From Streptomonospora mangrovi (GTDB lineage Bacteria; Actinomycetota; Actinomycetes; Streptosporangiales; Streptosporangiaceae), in the NCBI RefSeq assembly GCF_027604915.1, contig NZ_JAJAQC010000002.1:1-64000 (forward strand): a stretch of 64,000 nt of DNA, in the 5' to 3' direction. Positions 37,453 through 46,993 of the stretch are shown piece by piece. Numbering within the stretch: position 1 is the first letter of the stretch; each line of letters starts with the position of its first letter. The notes beneath the pieces are model-generated. The model saw only the letters and a list, made by a program, of their open reading frames with translations, ran no database searches and was not told the origin of the DNA. Position numbers and translations under genes: made by a program.

Positions 37453-38421
37453 GTGGCCATGCTGAAGCACCTGACCGTGCCGGCAGTCCACCTCAGACGC
37501 GCCCCGTACCTGGCGGGCGCGGTGGCCGCCGTCCTGGCGCTGTCCGCCTGCGGCGGCGGCGACGGCGGGTCGGGCGGTGGCGGCGGAGTCGAGGAGGACC
37601 CCACGGCCATCCCGACCGAGACCCCCTCCGTCGAGGCCGACCCCGAACTCGCCGAGATGGTCCCCCAGGACCTCCGCGACGCCGGCACGATCAAGATCGG
37701 CACCGACCCCAGCTACGCCCCCTCGCAGTTCCTCGCCGCCGACGGCTCCACCATCGTCGGCTTCGACGTGCAACTGTTCAACGCGGTGGCGGCCAAGCTC
37801 GACCTCCAGCCGCAGTGGGAGAGCTCCTCCTTCGGCACGATCGTGGAGGGCGTGGACACCGGCAAGTACGACGTCGGCGTCTCGTCGTTCACCATCAACG
37901 AGGAGCGCCTGGAGCAGGTCAACATGACCAGCTACTACACCGTGGGCACCCAGTGGTTCACCGCCGCGGGCAACCCCTCCGGTGTCGACCCCGACAACGC
38001 CTGCGGCCTCAACGTCGCCGTGCAGGCCGACACCGTCCAGGTCGAGGACATCCAGGCGCGCAGCCAGCAGTGCGAGGACGACGGCGAGGAGCCGATCCAG
38101 ATCAACCAGTTCGAGGGCCAGGACCAGGCCACCGAGTCGATCATCTCCGGCCGCAACGACGCCGGCCTGGCCGACATGCCGGTGGCGGTCTACGCGGTGC
38201 AGCAGACCGGCGGCCAACTGGAGACCCTGGGCGAGCAGTACGAGGCCGCCCCCTACGGCGCGGTGGTCGCCAAGGACAACACCGAACTGGCCGAGGCCAT
38301 CGCCGCCGGCTACCAGAGCATCATGGACGACGGCACCTACACCGAGATCCTCGCCAACTGGGAGCTGGACGAGCAGGGCACCCTGGACGAGGCCGAGGTC
38401 AACCCGGAGCTTGAGGGTTAG
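37453..38421 (+). CDS. polar amino-acid ABC transporter, substrate-binding lipoprotein
   Basis: A 322-residue binding lipoprotein. The signal ends in AAVLALSAC, with Cys as lipidation site, then a Gly/Glu-rich spacer. The SBP family 3 fold is clear: GTIKIGTDPSYAPSQFLAAD, IVGFDVQLFNAVAAKL, then DVGVSSFTINEERL. The GTG start is preceded by AGAAGGAGA. It is the first of three genes (binding protein, permease, ATPase). The substrate is probably Glu, Gln, Asp or another polar amino acid. Confidence 0.94.
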   Translation: MAMLKHLTVPAVHLRRAPYLAGAVAAVLALSACGGGDGGSGGGGGVEEDPTAIPTETPSVEADPELAEMVPQDLRDAGTIKIGTDPSYAPSQFLAADGSTIVGFDVQLFNAVAAKLDLQPQWESSSFGTIVEGVDTGKYDVGVSSFTINEERLEQVNMTSYYTVGTQWFTAAGNPSGVDPDNACGLNVAVQADTVQVEDIQARSQQCEDDGEEPIQINQFEGQDQATESIISGRNDAGLADMPVAVYAVQQTGGQLETLGEQYEAAPYGAVVAKDNTELAEAIAAGYQSIMDDGTYTEILANWELDEQGTLDEAEVNPELEG

Positions 38422-38427
38422 TCGCGC

Positions 38428-39423
38428 GTGAGCACTCCAGACGACCACTCTGCCAACCCCGCAGGCCCCGCCGGCTCCCGGCCGGCGGGCGGCGCGGCGG
38501 CCGGGCAGTCCCCTCCCGAGGCCATCAAGGCGGTCCCGGTGCGCCACCCGGGGCGCTGGGTGGCGGCGGCCGTGCTGCTGCTGTTCGCCGCGATGTTCGT
38601 AAACATGCTGGTCACGAACGACGCCTTCGACTGGCCCTTCCTGTTCGAGAACATGTTCTCCCCGCCGGTGCTGGTGGGCGTGCGCACCACGCTGATCCTG
38701 GCGGCGGTGTCGCTGCTGATCGGCATCGTCATCGGGATCGTCGTGGCCATCATGCGGCTGTCGGACAACCCGATCCTGGTGGGCCTGGGCTGGCTCTACA
38801 CCTGGTTCTTCCGGGCGGTGCCCCGGATCGTGCTGTGCGTGCTGTTCGGCAACATCGCGATCCTGTACCAGACCCTGGAGCTGGGGATCCCCTTCGACAA
38901 CTACTGGCTGCCGCTGCTGGGGATCGAGGGCGACGCCCGCTTCTACTCGGTGCCGATGGCCACCCTGCTCAGCCCGTTCGTGGCGGCCGTGATCGCGCTG
39001 TCGCTCTCGCAGGGCGGCTACATGGCCGAGATCGTGCGCGCGGGCCTGCTGTCGGTCGACAAGGGCCAGAGCGAGGCCGCCCAGGCGCTGGGCATGAGCC
39101 GCGGCCAGGTGCTGCGCCGCATCACGCTGCCCCAGGCGCTGCGGGTGATCGTCCCGCCCACGGGCAACGAGGCGTCGGCCATCCTGAAGGACACCTCGCT
39201 GGTGTCGGCCATCCCGCTCACCACGGAGCTGTTCTTCCAGCTCCAGCAGGTGGGCGCGCGCACCTTCAACCTGTTCCCGATGCTGGTGGCGGCCTGCCTG
39301 TGGTACCTGATGATCACCAGCGTGCTGATGGTGGGCCAGCACTACCTGGAGCGCAGCTTCACCCGCGGCGACCGGGGCGCCCAGGAGCAGGTGCGGCGGA
39401 TCAAGAGTAGGGCGGCGAGTTGA
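38428..39423 (+). CDS. polar amino-acid ABC transporter, permease
   Basis: A 331-residue integral membrane permease of the His/Glu/Gln/Arg/opine family. A disordered N-terminal tail of about 35 residues precedes about six helices. The EAA loop is [29 protein letters not shown]. It starts 6 bases after the binding-protein gene and overlaps the ATPase gene by 4 bases. Only one permease gene is present, so a homodimeric channel is likely; glutamate systems of other actinobacteria usually have two. Confidence 0.95.
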   Translation: MSTPDDHSANPAGPAGSRPAGGAAAGQSPPEAIKAVPVRHPGRWVAAAVLLLFAAMFVNMLVTNDAFDWPFLFENMFSPPVLVGVRTTLILAAVSLLIGIVIGIVVAIMRLSDNPILVGLGWLYTWFFRAVPRIVLCVLFGNIAILYQTLELGIPFDNYWLPLLGIEGDARFYSVPMATLLSPFVAAVIALSLSQGGYMAEIVRAGLLSVDKGQSEAAQALGMSRGQVLRRITLPQALRVIVPPTGNEASAILKDTSLVSAIPLTTELFFQLQQVGARTFNLFPMLVAACLWYLMITSVLMVGQHYLERSFTRGDRGAQEQVRRIKSRAAS

Positions 39424-40277
39424 CGCGAGACACGGGTGCCGGCGCGGGCGCGGAGGGCACCGAGAACACCCAGAGCACGGAGAACCCGGAGAACGCTGTC
39501 GTGACCGGTCCGGGCGACGACCGCATGGTGGTCGCCGAGAACGTGCACAAGAGCTTCGGGCGCCTGGAGGTGCTGCGCGGCATCGACCTGGAGGTGCGGC
39601 GCGGCGAGGTGATGTGCGTGGTGGGGCCGTCGGGCTCGGGCAAGTCCACGTTCCTGCGCTGCGTCAACCACCTGGAGAAGATCACCGCCGGGCGGCTGTG
39701 GGTCAACGGCCACCTCATGGGCTACCGCCAGCGCGGCGGGCGGCTGTATGAGCTGCACGACACCCAGGTGGCCCGCCAGCGGCGCGGGATCGGGATGGTG
39801 TTCCAGAACTTCAACCTGTTCCCGCACATGACCGTCCTGGGCAACGTGATGGAGGCGCCGGTCCAGGTCAACCGCGAGCCCCGCGCCGAGGCGCGTGAGA
39901 ACGCGCTGCGGCTGCTGGCCCGCGTGGGCCTGGAGGAGAAGGCCGGGGCCTACCCCCGCCAGCTCTCGGGCGGCCAGCAGCAGCGGGTGGCCATCGCGCG
40001 GGCGCTGGCCATGCGCCCCGACCTGATGCTGTTCGACGAGCCCACCAGCGCGCTGGACCCCGAACTCGTCGGCGAGGTGCTGGACGTCATGAAGAACCTG
40101 GCCGAGGAGGGCATGACCATGGTCGTGGTCACCCACGAGATGGGCTTCGCCCGCGAGGTCGGCGACAGCCTGGTCTTCATGGACGGCGGCGTGGTGGTGG
40201 AGTCGGGCGCCCCCCGCGAGGTGCTGACCAACCCCCGCCAGGAGCGCACCCAGGCGTTCCTCTCCAAGGTCCTCTGA
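39420..40277 (+). CDS. polar amino-acid ABC transporter, ATP-binding subunit
   Basis: A 285-residue ABC ATPase. Walker A is GPSGSGKST, the Q loop lies in [14 protein letters not shown], the signature is [15 protein letters not shown] and Walker B is [16 protein letters not shown] use the TTG at 39420, which overlaps the permease stop (TTGA); third-codon GC stays coding-like from there. The GTG at 39501, with GGAGAA upstream, is an alternative that would give the more usual 258 residues. Confidence 0.95.
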   Translation: MTRDTGAGAGAEGTENTQSTENPENAVVTGPGDDRMVVAENVHKSFGRLEVLRGIDLEVRRGEVMCVVGPSGSGKSTFLRCVNHLEKITAGRLWVNGHLMGYRQRGGRLYELHDTQVARQRRGIGMVFQNFNLFPHMTVLGNVMEAPVQVNREPRAEARENALRLLARVGLEEKAGAYPRQLSGGQQQRVAIARALAMRPDLMLFDEPTSALDPELVGEVLDVMKNLAEEGMTMVVVTHEMGFAREVGDSLVFMDGGVVVESGAPREVLTNPRQERTQAFLSKVL

Positions 40278-40284
40278 GGGCCGC

Positions 40285-40333
40285 GCGGGTGGGGCGCCCG
40301 GCCCGCGGGAGCGGCCGGACGCCCCACCCGCGT
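40285..40333 (+). terminator. long hairpin terminator of the amino-acid ABC operon
   Basis: An outer 13-bp stem CGCGGGTGGGGCG with its complement encloses an inner CCGGCC/GGCCGG pairing. It starts 7 bases after the ATPase stop codon. Confidence 0.75.
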
Positions 40334-40418
40334 CCGGATTGGCCGATAATCCACTACTATTTCCTGGTTTTCAGGTGATCGTTCCGTGCCGGCCCCGCCG
40401 CGCCCACCGAGGAGTGCC

Positions 40419-40904
40419 GTGATCCGCCCCGCCCGCCCCGACGACGTCCCCGAGATCCACCGGCTCGTCCGCGAACTCGCCGAGTACGAGAAGTCGCTGG
40501 ATGAGGCCGTGGCGACCGAGGAGCAGTTGCGCGCGGCGCTCTTCGGCGACGACCCCGCCGCCTGGGTGCACATCGCCGAGCACGTGCCCGACGACGGCGG
40601 CCCGGCCGTGGTCGCCGGGTTCGCGCTGTGGTTCCGCAACTTCTCCACCTGGACCGGCAACCCCGGCGTCTACCTGGAGGACCTCTACGTCCGCCCCGAG
40701 TACCGGGGCCGGGGCTACGGCAAGGCGCTGCTGGTGGAGCTGGCCCGCGTCTGCGTCGAGCGCGGCTACGACCGCCTCCAGTGGTGGGTGCTGGACTGGA
40801 ACACCCCCTCGATCGAGTTCTACCGCTCCCTGGGCGCCCGCCCCATGGACGAGTGGACGGTGTTCCGCGTCGACGGCCCGGCGCTGCGCTCGCTGGCCGG
40901 TTAG
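40419..40904 (+). CDS. GNAT-family N-acetyltransferase, diamine-acetyltransferase-like
   Basis: A 161-residue acetyl-CoA-dependent acetyltransferase. [20 protein letters not shown] is the acetyl-CoA pyrophosphate-binding motif A, and [19 protein letters not shown] is motif B. The pattern [20 protein letters not shown] is shared with spermidine/spermine and thialysine N-acetyltransferases. I start at GTG 40419 behind GAGGAG; the frame is open from 40386. The acceptor substrate is only inferred. Confidence 0.9.
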   Translation: MIRPARPDDVPEIHRLVRELAEYEKSLDEAVATEEQLRAALFGDDPAAWVHIAEHVPDDGGPAVVAGFALWFRNFSTWTGNPGVYLEDLYVRPEYRGRGYGKALLVELARVCVERGYDRLQWWVLDWNTPSIEFYRSLGARPMDEWTVFRVDGPALRSLAG

Positions 40905-41036
40905 CCCCCGCCCGCGCGGCTGTCCGAGACTAGTCGGGGACGGTGCGATGACACGGGCGCAGGCGTGTGCACCGGCGCCGGACCGAAACAAGATAGATTG
41001 CTTTCAAGCGGCAAACCCGCTGCCCGAAGGAGGGAC

Positions 41037-41465
41037 GTGACCGAAGAAACCGCCGCACCGTCGTCCGCCGGTGCCACCGAGGTGCGCGACGCTGTCACCG
41101 TCAGGATGCCGGCCGACAGCGCCTACCTCAGCGTGCTGCGCACGGCCACGGCGGGCCTGGCGGCCCGACTCGACTTCACCCTCGACGAGATCGAGGACCT
41201 GCGCATCGGGGTCGACGAAGCCTGCGCGATGCTGCTCACCCAGGCGCTTCCGGGCACCGACCTCACCACCGACTTCGAACTCACCGGCGACGGCATGCGC
41301 ATCTCCGTCTCGGTGCTGACCGCCGACGGCCGGCTCCCCGCGCGCGACACGTTCGCCTGGACCGTCCTCTCGGCGCTTGCCGGAGAGGTCGACGCCGGCG
41401 TCGGCCCTGACGACCGCGTCTCCATCGTCCTGCACAAACGCCGCGGCATGGTGGAGTCGGCGTGA
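41037..41465 (+). CDS. anti-sigma factor, RsbW-like HATPase fold
   Basis: A 142-residue protein of the RsbW/SpoIIAB family, partner of the sigma factor encoded next. The N-box region reads DLRIGVDEACAMLLTQAL: the Glu is kept, but the Asn of a kinase N-box is Met, and no DxGxG ATP-lid motif is visible. It may therefore bind the sigma factor without being an active kinase. The GTG has AAGGAGG upstream. Its stop overlaps the GTG of the sigma gene (GTGA), so stoichiometry is coupled. Confidence 0.88.
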   Translation: MTEETAAPSSAGATEVRDAVTVRMPADSAYLSVLRTATAGLAARLDFTLDEIEDLRIGVDEACAMLLTQALPGTDLTTDFELTGDGMRISVSVLTADGRLPARDTFAWTVLSALAGEVDAGVGPDDRVSIVLHKRRGMVESA

Positions 41466-42265
41466 GCGAAAGGGGGCCCGCTCTGACGGCGAAGACTGAG
41501 CACGCGGTACCCGACCGTGCCCGTGCGCGCGAGCTGTTCGAGCGCCTGAGCGAGCTTCCCGAGGACGCTCCCGAACGGCAGCGCATCCGCGACGAGCTTG
41601 TCGAACTGCACCTTCCCCTCGTGGAGTACCTCGCCCGGCGCTTCCGCAACCGCGGCGAGTGGCTCGACGACCTCACCCAGGTCGCCACGATCGGCCTGAT
41701 CAAGTCGATCGACCGCTTCGACCTCGAACGCGGCGTGGAGTTCTCCACCTACGCCACCCCCACCATCGTGGGCGAGATCAAGCGGCACTTCCGCGACAAG
41801 GGCTGGGCGGTGCGGGTGCCGCGCCGCCTCCAGGAGCTGAAGCTGTCGCTGACCAAGGCCGTCAGCGACCTCTCCCAGCGCGAGGGGCGCGCCCCGACCG
41901 TCCACGAGCTGGCCGAGCACCTGGGCATGACCGAGGAGGAGGTGCTGGAGGGCCTGGAGTCCGCCAACGCCTACTCCACGGTGTCGCTGGACGCCCCCGA
42001 CAGCGGCGACGAGGACGCCCCGGCGGTCGCCGACTCCCTGGGCATCATCGACGACTCCCTCGAAGGCGTGGAGTACCGCGAGTCCCTCAAGCCGCTGCTG
42101 GAGCAGCTACCCCCGCGCGAGAAGCGCATCCTGCTGCTGCGGTTCTTCGGCAACATGACCCAGTCGCAGATCGCGCAGGAGCTGGGGATCTCCCAGATGC
42201 ACGTGTCGCGGCTGCTGGCCCGCACCCTGGCCCAGCTTCGCCAGGCGCTCACCACCGACGACTGA
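41462..42265 (+). CDS. SigB/SigF/SigG-type RNA polymerase sigma factor
   Basis: A 267-residue group 3 sigma factor. Region 2: LPLVEYLARRFRNRGEWLDDLTQVATIGLIKSIDRFD, then FSTYATPTIVGEIKRHFRDKGWAVRVPRRLQEL. Region 3: RAPTVHELAEHLGMTEEEVLEGL. Region 4: LPPREKRILLLRFFGNMTQSQIAQELGISQMHVSRLLARTL. The short SYTVSLD-like segment (AYSTVSLDAP) is also typical. This family drives general-stress or developmental genes and is held by an RsbW-like anti-sigma factor, encoded immediately upstream. It starts at GTG 41462. Confidence 0.96.
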   Translation: MSERGPALTAKTEHAVPDRARARELFERLSELPEDAPERQRIRDELVELHLPLVEYLARRFRNRGEWLDDLTQVATIGLIKSIDRFDLERGVEFSTYATPTIVGEIKRHFRDKGWAVRVPRRLQELKLSLTKAVSDLSQREGRAPTVHELAEHLGMTEEEVLEGLESANAYSTVSLDAPDSGDEDAPAVADSLGIIDDSLEGVEYRESLKPLLEQLPPREKRILLLRFFGNMTQSQIAQELGISQMHVSRLLARTLAQLRQALTTDD

Positions 42266-42334
42266 CGCCGCGTGCGGCCGTGCGGCGCCCGCCGCGCGGC
42301 CACGCGGGTCCCGGCCCCGGGTCCGCCCTGCTTC

Positions 42335-42751
42335 CTACCGGGCGCTCGGCCCGCCCCGCCCGCCGTCGTGCCCCTCGGCCGGGAACAGGGTGGCGGTGGT
42401 GGCCGGCGCCAGCACCAGCGCGATCCCGGCCGCCGCGGCCGCCGCCAGCACCGCCGCGATCGCGTACTGCTCGCTGGTCACCATGTAGTAGGCCACCACC
42501 AGCACGAACACGTGGGTCAGCACCACCGGCGTGCGCGCCCAGTTGTGCAGGGTCCACAAGCCCCAGGCGGTGTAGCCCACGGCCGCGGCGGCGCCGAACG
42601 CCAGCACGGCCAGCGGGAGCGCCGAGCCCGCGTCGGCGGCCTCGCCGAGCAGCGTGCCGATCAGGACGTAGCCGCCGCCCACGGCGAGCGCGGCCGCCAC
42701 CAGGGCCTGGACGGCGGCGGCGAGGGTGATGGTGATGGGGCGTGAAGACAC
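42335..42751 (-). CDS. small integral membrane protein
   Basis: A 138-residue protein of unknown function with about four hydrophobic segments: ITITLAAAVQALVAAALAVGGGYVL, ALPLAVLAFGAAAAVGYTAWGLW, VVLTHVFVLVVAYYMV and AIAAVLAAAAAAGIALVLAPAT. The end is short and basic. I start at the GTG at 42751 (VSSRPITIT). It is oriented convergent to the sigma factor and divergent from the lipid kinase gene. Confidence 0.8.
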   Translation of the reverse strand: MSSRPITITLAAAVQALVAAALAVGGGYVLIGTLLGEAADAGSALPLAVLAFGAAAAVGYTAWGLWTLHNWARTPVVLTHVFVLVVAYYMVTSEQYAIAAVLAAAAAAGIALVLAPATTATLFPAEGHDGGRGGPSAR

Positions 42752-42902
42752 GTTCCAGCCTAGCGGCACCGGCGGCGCGGCCCGCCCCGCCTCCCGCGCG
42801 GCACCGCCCGGCCCCCCGCCGTCCCCCACGGCACGGGAACGCCGGTGCCGCCGGGGCCGCCGCGCGGCGGGCCACTCCCCGGTGATCACTACACTGGGTC
42901 CC

Positions 42903-43838
42903 GTGCGCGCCCTCTTCATCGTCAACCCGCAGGCGACCACGACCACCCCGCGCTCGCGCGACGTGCTGGTCGGCGCCATCGCCCGCGAGATGGAGCTGGA
43001 CGTCGCCCAGACCGAGTACCGCGACCACGCCCGCGAACTCGCCCAGCAGGCCGCCGGCGAGGGCTATGAGCTGGTCATCAGCCTCGGCGGCGACGGCACC
43101 GTGAACGAGGTCGTCAACGGCCTGCTCACCACCCCCGCCGACCTCCCCCGGCCGAGCTTCGCGGCGCTGCCCGGCGGCAGCGCCAACGTGTTCATCCGGG
43201 CGCTGGGCCTGCCCGCCGACCCCATCGAGGCCACCGGCGCGATGCTGGAGGCGGTGCGCTCGGGCGAGCGCCGCACCGTGGGCCTGGGCCGGGTCCTCAC
43301 CGACCAGGACGACCGCTACTTCACCTTCTGCGCCGGGTTCGGCTGGGACGCCGACGTGGTGCACGAGGTCGAGCGGCAGCGCCGCCAGGGCCGCCGCGCC
43401 TCGCCGGCGCTCTACATGGCCCTGGCGCTCAAGAAGTTCCTGCGCGGCGAGGTCGCGGTGCGCTCGCTGCGGATCGAGGCGCCCGGCCGCGACCCCGTGC
43501 GCGACCTGTACTTCGCGCTGGTCACCAACACCACGCCCTGGACCTACGCCGGCGCGGTGCCGGTGCAGCCCACCCCCCGCTCGCGCTTCGAGCTGGGGCT
43601 GGACCTGTTCGCGCTCACCCAGATGAACACCGCGCGCACCGCGCAACTGCTGCGCCAGATGCTGTCGCACAAGGGCGTGCCGCCCTACGGTCCGGGCTTT
43701 GTGACCTGGCACGACCAGTCCGAGGTGACCATTACCTCACGCTCGCCGCGCGCGTTCCAGATCGACGGCGAGTACCTCGGCCACCGGCGGCGGGTCAATC
43801 TCCAAGCCGTTCCAAAGGCATTACGAATCGTCGGTTAA
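42903..43838 (+). CDS. diacylglycerol kinase-like lipid kinase
   Basis: A 311-residue soluble lipid kinase of the DagK/YegS family. ATP binding uses the GGDGT motif in LVISLGGDGTVNEVVNGL, and LPGGSANVFIRALG contributes the second nucleotide-binding segment. The C-terminal beta-sandwich carries FQIDGEYLGH. The likely substrate is diacylglycerol or a related lipid. The GTG start (VRALFIVNP) lacks a good ribosome-binding site, so it may be leaderless. Confidence 0.93.
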   Translation: MRALFIVNPQATTTTPRSRDVLVGAIAREMELDVAQTEYRDHARELAQQAAGEGYELVISLGGDGTVNEVVNGLLTTPADLPRPSFAALPGGSANVFIRALGLPADPIEATGAMLEAVRSGERRTVGLGRVLTDQDDRYFTFCAGFGWDADVVHEVERQRRQGRRASPALYMALALKKFLRGEVAVRSLRIEAPGRDPVRDLYFALVTNTTPWTYAGAVPVQPTPRSRFELGLDLFALTQMNTARTAQLLRQMLSHKGVPPYGPGFVTWHDQSEVTITSRSPRAFQIDGEYLGHRRRVNLQAVPKALRIVG

Positions 43839-44168
43839 TCCGCGGGAAATATCGCGTCGATAACACCTGTGACGCACACGACACGCCGAAGCCCAGGTTG
43901 GCTCAGCGGCACTCTTGCATGCGCCGATCAACCCTGTCACGCTCAAAGTGTCGCCGCACGTTACGGGCGAGTAAAAGAGTGTTACCAGGTCACAGAGCGC
44001 GGCGCGGCTTTGTGCGGCCCTGCCGACTCTCCCTGCACGCCCGTCTGACCGGGTATGCCGGACCAGGCGTCAACGACGACAGCGACCCGTCGGTCGTCCA
44101 TGACTTAGTGAATCCGTTCACAATTCGTTCACAAGCGCACGCTTCCCTCACTGTGAGGAGTGATCCGC
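43839..44168. other. intergenic region upstream of wblE
   Basis: A 330-base gap, A/T-richer than the average for this window, with no open frame of interest. It contains a CRP-like site (44107-44122), a direct TTCACAA repeat at about 44118-44134, and TGTGACGCACA near 43868. It must hold the wblE promoter. Confidence 0.6.
44107..44122 (+). promoter_or_regulatory. CRP-like operator in front of wblE
   Basis: AGTGA-ATCCGT-TCACA matches TGTGA-N6-TCACA at 9 of 10 arm positions. In Mycobacterium tuberculosis the whiB1 gene is regulated by the CRP protein Rv3676, which makes this site a credible counterpart. It lies about 50 bases upstream of the wblE start. Confidence 0.65.
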
Positions 44169-44423
44169 ATGGACTGGCGCCACCACGCCGCCTGCCGTGA
44201 CGAGGACCCCGAGCTGTTCTTCCCCATCGGCAACTCCGGTCCGGCCGTACTCCAGATCGAAGAGGCCAAGGCCGTGTGCCGCGCCTGTCCGGTGAGCGCC
44301 GCGTGTCTGCGCTGGGCTCTGGAGACCGGCCAGGACGGCGGGGTCTGGGGCGGTATGAGCGAGGACGAGCGCCGCGCGCTGAAGCGCCGCCGCACCCCCG
44401 TGGGGGCCATGCTCCGCGCCTGA
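44169..44423 (+). CDS. wblE: WhiB1/WblE-type transcription factor with [4Fe-4S] cluster
   Basis: An 84-residue Wbl protein. Cys9, Cys37, Cys40 and Cys46 are the cluster ligands (MDWRHHAACRDEDPELFFP, KAVCRACPVSAACLRW). GGVWGGMSEDERRALKRRR is the beta-turn and basic DNA-binding tail. It belongs to the WblE/WhiB1 group by its DWRHHAACRDEDPELFFPIGN start; WhiB1 binds the principal sigma factor and responds to nitric oxide. ATG 44169 has GAGGAG at 44155-44160. It faces a PdtaS-like kinase, as in mycobacteria. Confidence 0.95.
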   Translation: MDWRHHAACRDEDPELFFPIGNSGPAVLQIEEAKAVCRACPVSAACLRWALETGQDGGVWGGMSEDERRALKRRRTPVGAMLRA

Positions 44424-44598
44424 TCCGGCGCCGCCGGGCACCGGCCCGGCGCCGCGCGCCGCCCGCGCGGTGACCCTGCCTCTGTTATCACGTCCGCCCG
44501 CACACCGGCCCGGACGTGGCCACAGAAGCGGGATCGCCGGGAGAACCGCGGCACGCGGACCCCTCGGCCGGTCCCGGCCCGCGCCGCCCGCGCCCGCC

Positions 44599-46152
44599 CT
44601 AGGGCAGGACGGCGGTGTGGTGCTCCACCGGCAGCTCGATGGCCACCCGGGTGCCGCCGTCCTCGCGCGGCTTGACCTCCAGCGACCCGCCCAGCTCGCC
44701 GACCACCAGCGTGCGCACGATCTGGAGGCCCAGGCTGGCCGTGCTCTCCATGTCGAAGTCGTCGGGCAGCCCTCCCCCGTTGTCGGTGACCTCGATCAGC
44801 AGCCGGCCGCCCTTCTCCTCGGCGCCGAGCGGCGGGTCCACGCGCTGGGCGCGCACCTCGATCCGCCCGGGACCGTAGGACAGCCCGTGCTCCACGGCAT
44901 TCTGCACCAGCTCGGTTAGCACCATCGACAGCGGGGTGGCCACCAGCGCCGACAGCAGCCCGAAGTGGCCCGAGCGGCGCGGCACCACGGCGGCCTCGGT
45001 CGATGACACCTCGGCCGCCATCTCGATCACCCGGTCGGCGATGTCGTCGAAGTCCACGATCTCGTCGGGGGTGTGCGACAGCATCTCGTGGACGATGGCG
45101 ATGGAGCCCACCCGGCGCACCGCCTCGTCCAGGGCGGCCCGGCCCTCGGGCACGTGCAGCCGCCGCGACTGGAGCCGCAGCAGCGCCGCCACCGTCTGGA
45201 GGTTGTTCTTCACCCGGTGGTGGATCTCGCGGATGGTGGCGTCCTTGGTCATCAGCTCGCGTTCGCGCCGGCGCAGCTCGGTGACGTCGCGGACCATGAC
45301 CAGCGCGCCGATCCGCACCCCGCCCACCACCAGCGGGATGGAGCGAAGCTGGATGGTGGACCCGCGCGCCTCGACCTCGGCCTCCTGGGGCACGCGGCCC
45401 CCGGCCGTCCAGGTCAGCGACTCGTCGCGGGCGTCGCCGGCCGCCGCCAGCTCCAGCGTGGTCTGGGCCAGCCGGGTGCCCACCAGGTCGGCGGTCAGGC
45501 CCAGGCGCCGGTAGGCCGACAGCGCGTTGGGGCTGGCGTAGACCACCTCGCCGTCCTGGTCCAGCCGCAGCAGGCCGTCGCCCACGCGGGGCGAGCGCAC
45601 CATCAGCGGCCCCTGGTCGCTGAAGGGGAACGCGCCCTCGGCGATCATCTGCGCGAGGTCGCTGGCGCTCTGGAGGTAGGTCAGCTCCAGCCGGCTGGGC
45701 GTGCGCGCCGAACTGAGGTTGGTGCTGCGCTGGATCACCCCGATCAGCTTGCCGTCGCGGCGCACCGGAATGGTCTCCTCGCGCACCGGCACCCCGCCCG
45801 ACCAGTCGGGGTCGCCCTCGCGGCAGATGCGGCCCTCGGTCCAGGCGCGGTCGATCAGCCCGCGCCGGCCCGACACCCGCGCGGGCTCGGGCACCGGCGC
45901 GATCTCGGTCACGTCGCCGTCGCGCAGCACGGTCTCGACCAGGTCGTCCTGGAAGGCCGTGGGACCCGTGGTCGGGCGCATCTGCGAGACCGCCACCCAC
46001 CCGGTGTCGTCGCGCAGCCGCACCCAGAGCACCAGGTCGGCGAAGGAGAGGTCGGCCAGGAGTTGCCAGTCCGACACCAGGGAGTGGAACCACTCCAGAT
46101 CGGCGGTCTTGAGCGCCGTATAGCGTCGGATGAGATCACTGAGGTGAGGCAC
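44599..46152 (-). CDS. pdtaS: PdtaS-like sensor histidine kinase (HisKA_2 type)
   Basis: A cytoplasmic kinase of 517 residues. A GAF-like N-terminal domain (about 20-160) precedes a PAS domain (about 185-300) and the HisKA_2/HATPase region. The phospho-acceptor block is [22 protein letters not shown], and the ATP-binding motifs are [11 protein letters not shown] and VTDNGGGLP. No membrane helix is present. In Mycobacterium the orthologue pairs with the ANTAR regulator PdtaR and is next to whiB1, as here. I use GTG 46152; the frame opens two codons earlier at TTG 46158. Confidence 0.9.
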   Translation of the reverse strand: MPHLSDLIRRYTALKTADLEWFHSLVSDWQLLADLSFADLVLWVRLRDDTGWVAVSQMRPTTGPTAFQDDLVETVLRDGDVTEIAPVPEPARVSGRRGLIDRAWTEGRICREGDPDWSGGVPVREETIPVRRDGKLIGVIQRSTNLSSARTPSRLELTYLQSASDLAQMIAEGAFPFSDQGPLMVRSPRVGDGLLRLDQDGEVVYASPNALSAYRRLGLTADLVGTRLAQTTLELAAAGDARDESLTWTAGGRVPQEAEVEARGSTIQLRSIPLVVGGVRIGALVMVRDVTELRRRERELMTKDATIREIHHRVKNNLQTVAALLRLQSRRLHVPEGRAALDEAVRRVGSIAIVHEMLSHTPDEIVDFDDIADRVIEMAAEVSSTEAAVVPRRSGHFGLLSALVATPLSMVLTELVQNAVEHGLSYGPGRIEVRAQRVDPPLGAEEKGGRLLIEVTDNGGGLPDDFDMESTASLGLQIVRTLVVGELGGSLEVKPREDGGTRVAIELPVEHHTAVLP

Positions 46153-46202
46153 TAACAAATCATCCCACGGTTGCGGGCATACTCATAGGAATGCACTCGA
46201 CC

Positions 46203-46218
46203 AGTGGTCCAAACCAAT
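46203..46218 (+). promoter_or_regulatory. DasR-like operator (dre) upstream of dasR
   Basis: AGTGGTCCAAACCAAT matches the DasR consensus A(C/G)TGGTCTAGACCA(C/G)T at 13 of 16 positions, with a perfect AGTGGTC left arm and an ACCA right arm. It lies 31 bases before the dasR start and suggests autoregulation or control of the divergent kinase gene. Confidence 0.65.
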
Positions 46219-46249
46219 AGTGTCCGGGGAAGCGGTGGAGGGGTCCGAC

Positions 46250-46993
46250 GTGACGGGTCAGCGAACGCTCGAAGACGGTCACCGAGTTCCAAAGTACTAC
46301 CAGGTCAAGAAGCTGCTCCTGGAACTCATCGAGGCCATGCCGGCCGGCAACCCGGTCCCGCCCGAGCGCGCGCTCGCGGCCCAGTTCGGCACCTCGCGCA
46401 CGACCGTGCGCCAGGCCCTGACCGAGATGGTGGTCGAGGGCCGGCTGCTGCGCATCCAGGGCAAGGGCACGTTCGTGGCCAAGCCCAAGGTCGCCCAGGT
46501 GCTCCAGCTCACCAGCTACACCCAGGAGATGCGCTCCCACGGGCTGCACCCGGCCACCCGGATCCTGGACGTCAGCTACATCAACGCCGACGACCAACTC
46601 GCCGAGCTGCTGGCGATCCGCTCGGGCGGGCGGGTGCTGCGCATCGAGCGGCTGCGGCTGGCCAACGGCGAGCCCATGGCGGTGGAGACCGCGCACCTGG
46701 CCGCGCGCCGGTTCCCCGGCCTGCGCCGTCAGCTCGACCGCTACGCCTCGCTGTACGAGGCGCTGGCCAGCGCCTACGAGGTCCGCCTGGTCGAGGCCGA
46801 GGCCACCATCGAGACCGTGCTGGCCACCCCCAACGAGGCGCGGCTGCTGGGCGTGGACGTCGGCCTGCCGCTGGTCCTGCACTGCCAGCGCAGCTTCGAC
46901 GGCGAGGGCCACCCGGTGGAGTGGGTGCGCTCGCTCTACCGGGGCGACCGGTACAAGTTCGTCACCCGCCTGCGCCCACCCGAGGCGGAGTGA
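46250..46993 (+). CDS. dasR: GntR/HutC-family regulator, DasR orthologue
   Basis: A 247-residue regulator. The winged helix (about residues 10-80) reads [39 protein letters not shown] and [20 protein letters not shown]. The UTRA ligand domain follows with [35 protein letters not shown] and [19 protein letters not shown]. DasR of Streptomyces senses glucosamine-6-phosphate and controls chitin/N-acetylglucosamine use and development. I start at GTG 46250 behind GGAGGGG. No PTS or nag genes lie nearby. Confidence 0.9.
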   Translation: MTGQRTLEDGHRVPKYYQVKKLLLELIEAMPAGNPVPPERALAAQFGTSRTTVRQALTEMVVEGRLLRIQGKGTFVAKPKVAQVLQLTSYTQEMRSHGLHPATRILDVSYINADDQLAELLAIRSGGRVLRIERLRLANGEPMAVETAHLAARRFPGLRRQLDRYASLYEALASAYEVRLVEAEATIETVLATPNEARLLGVDVGLPLVLHCQRSFDGEGHPVEWVRSLYRGDRYKFVTRLRPPEAE

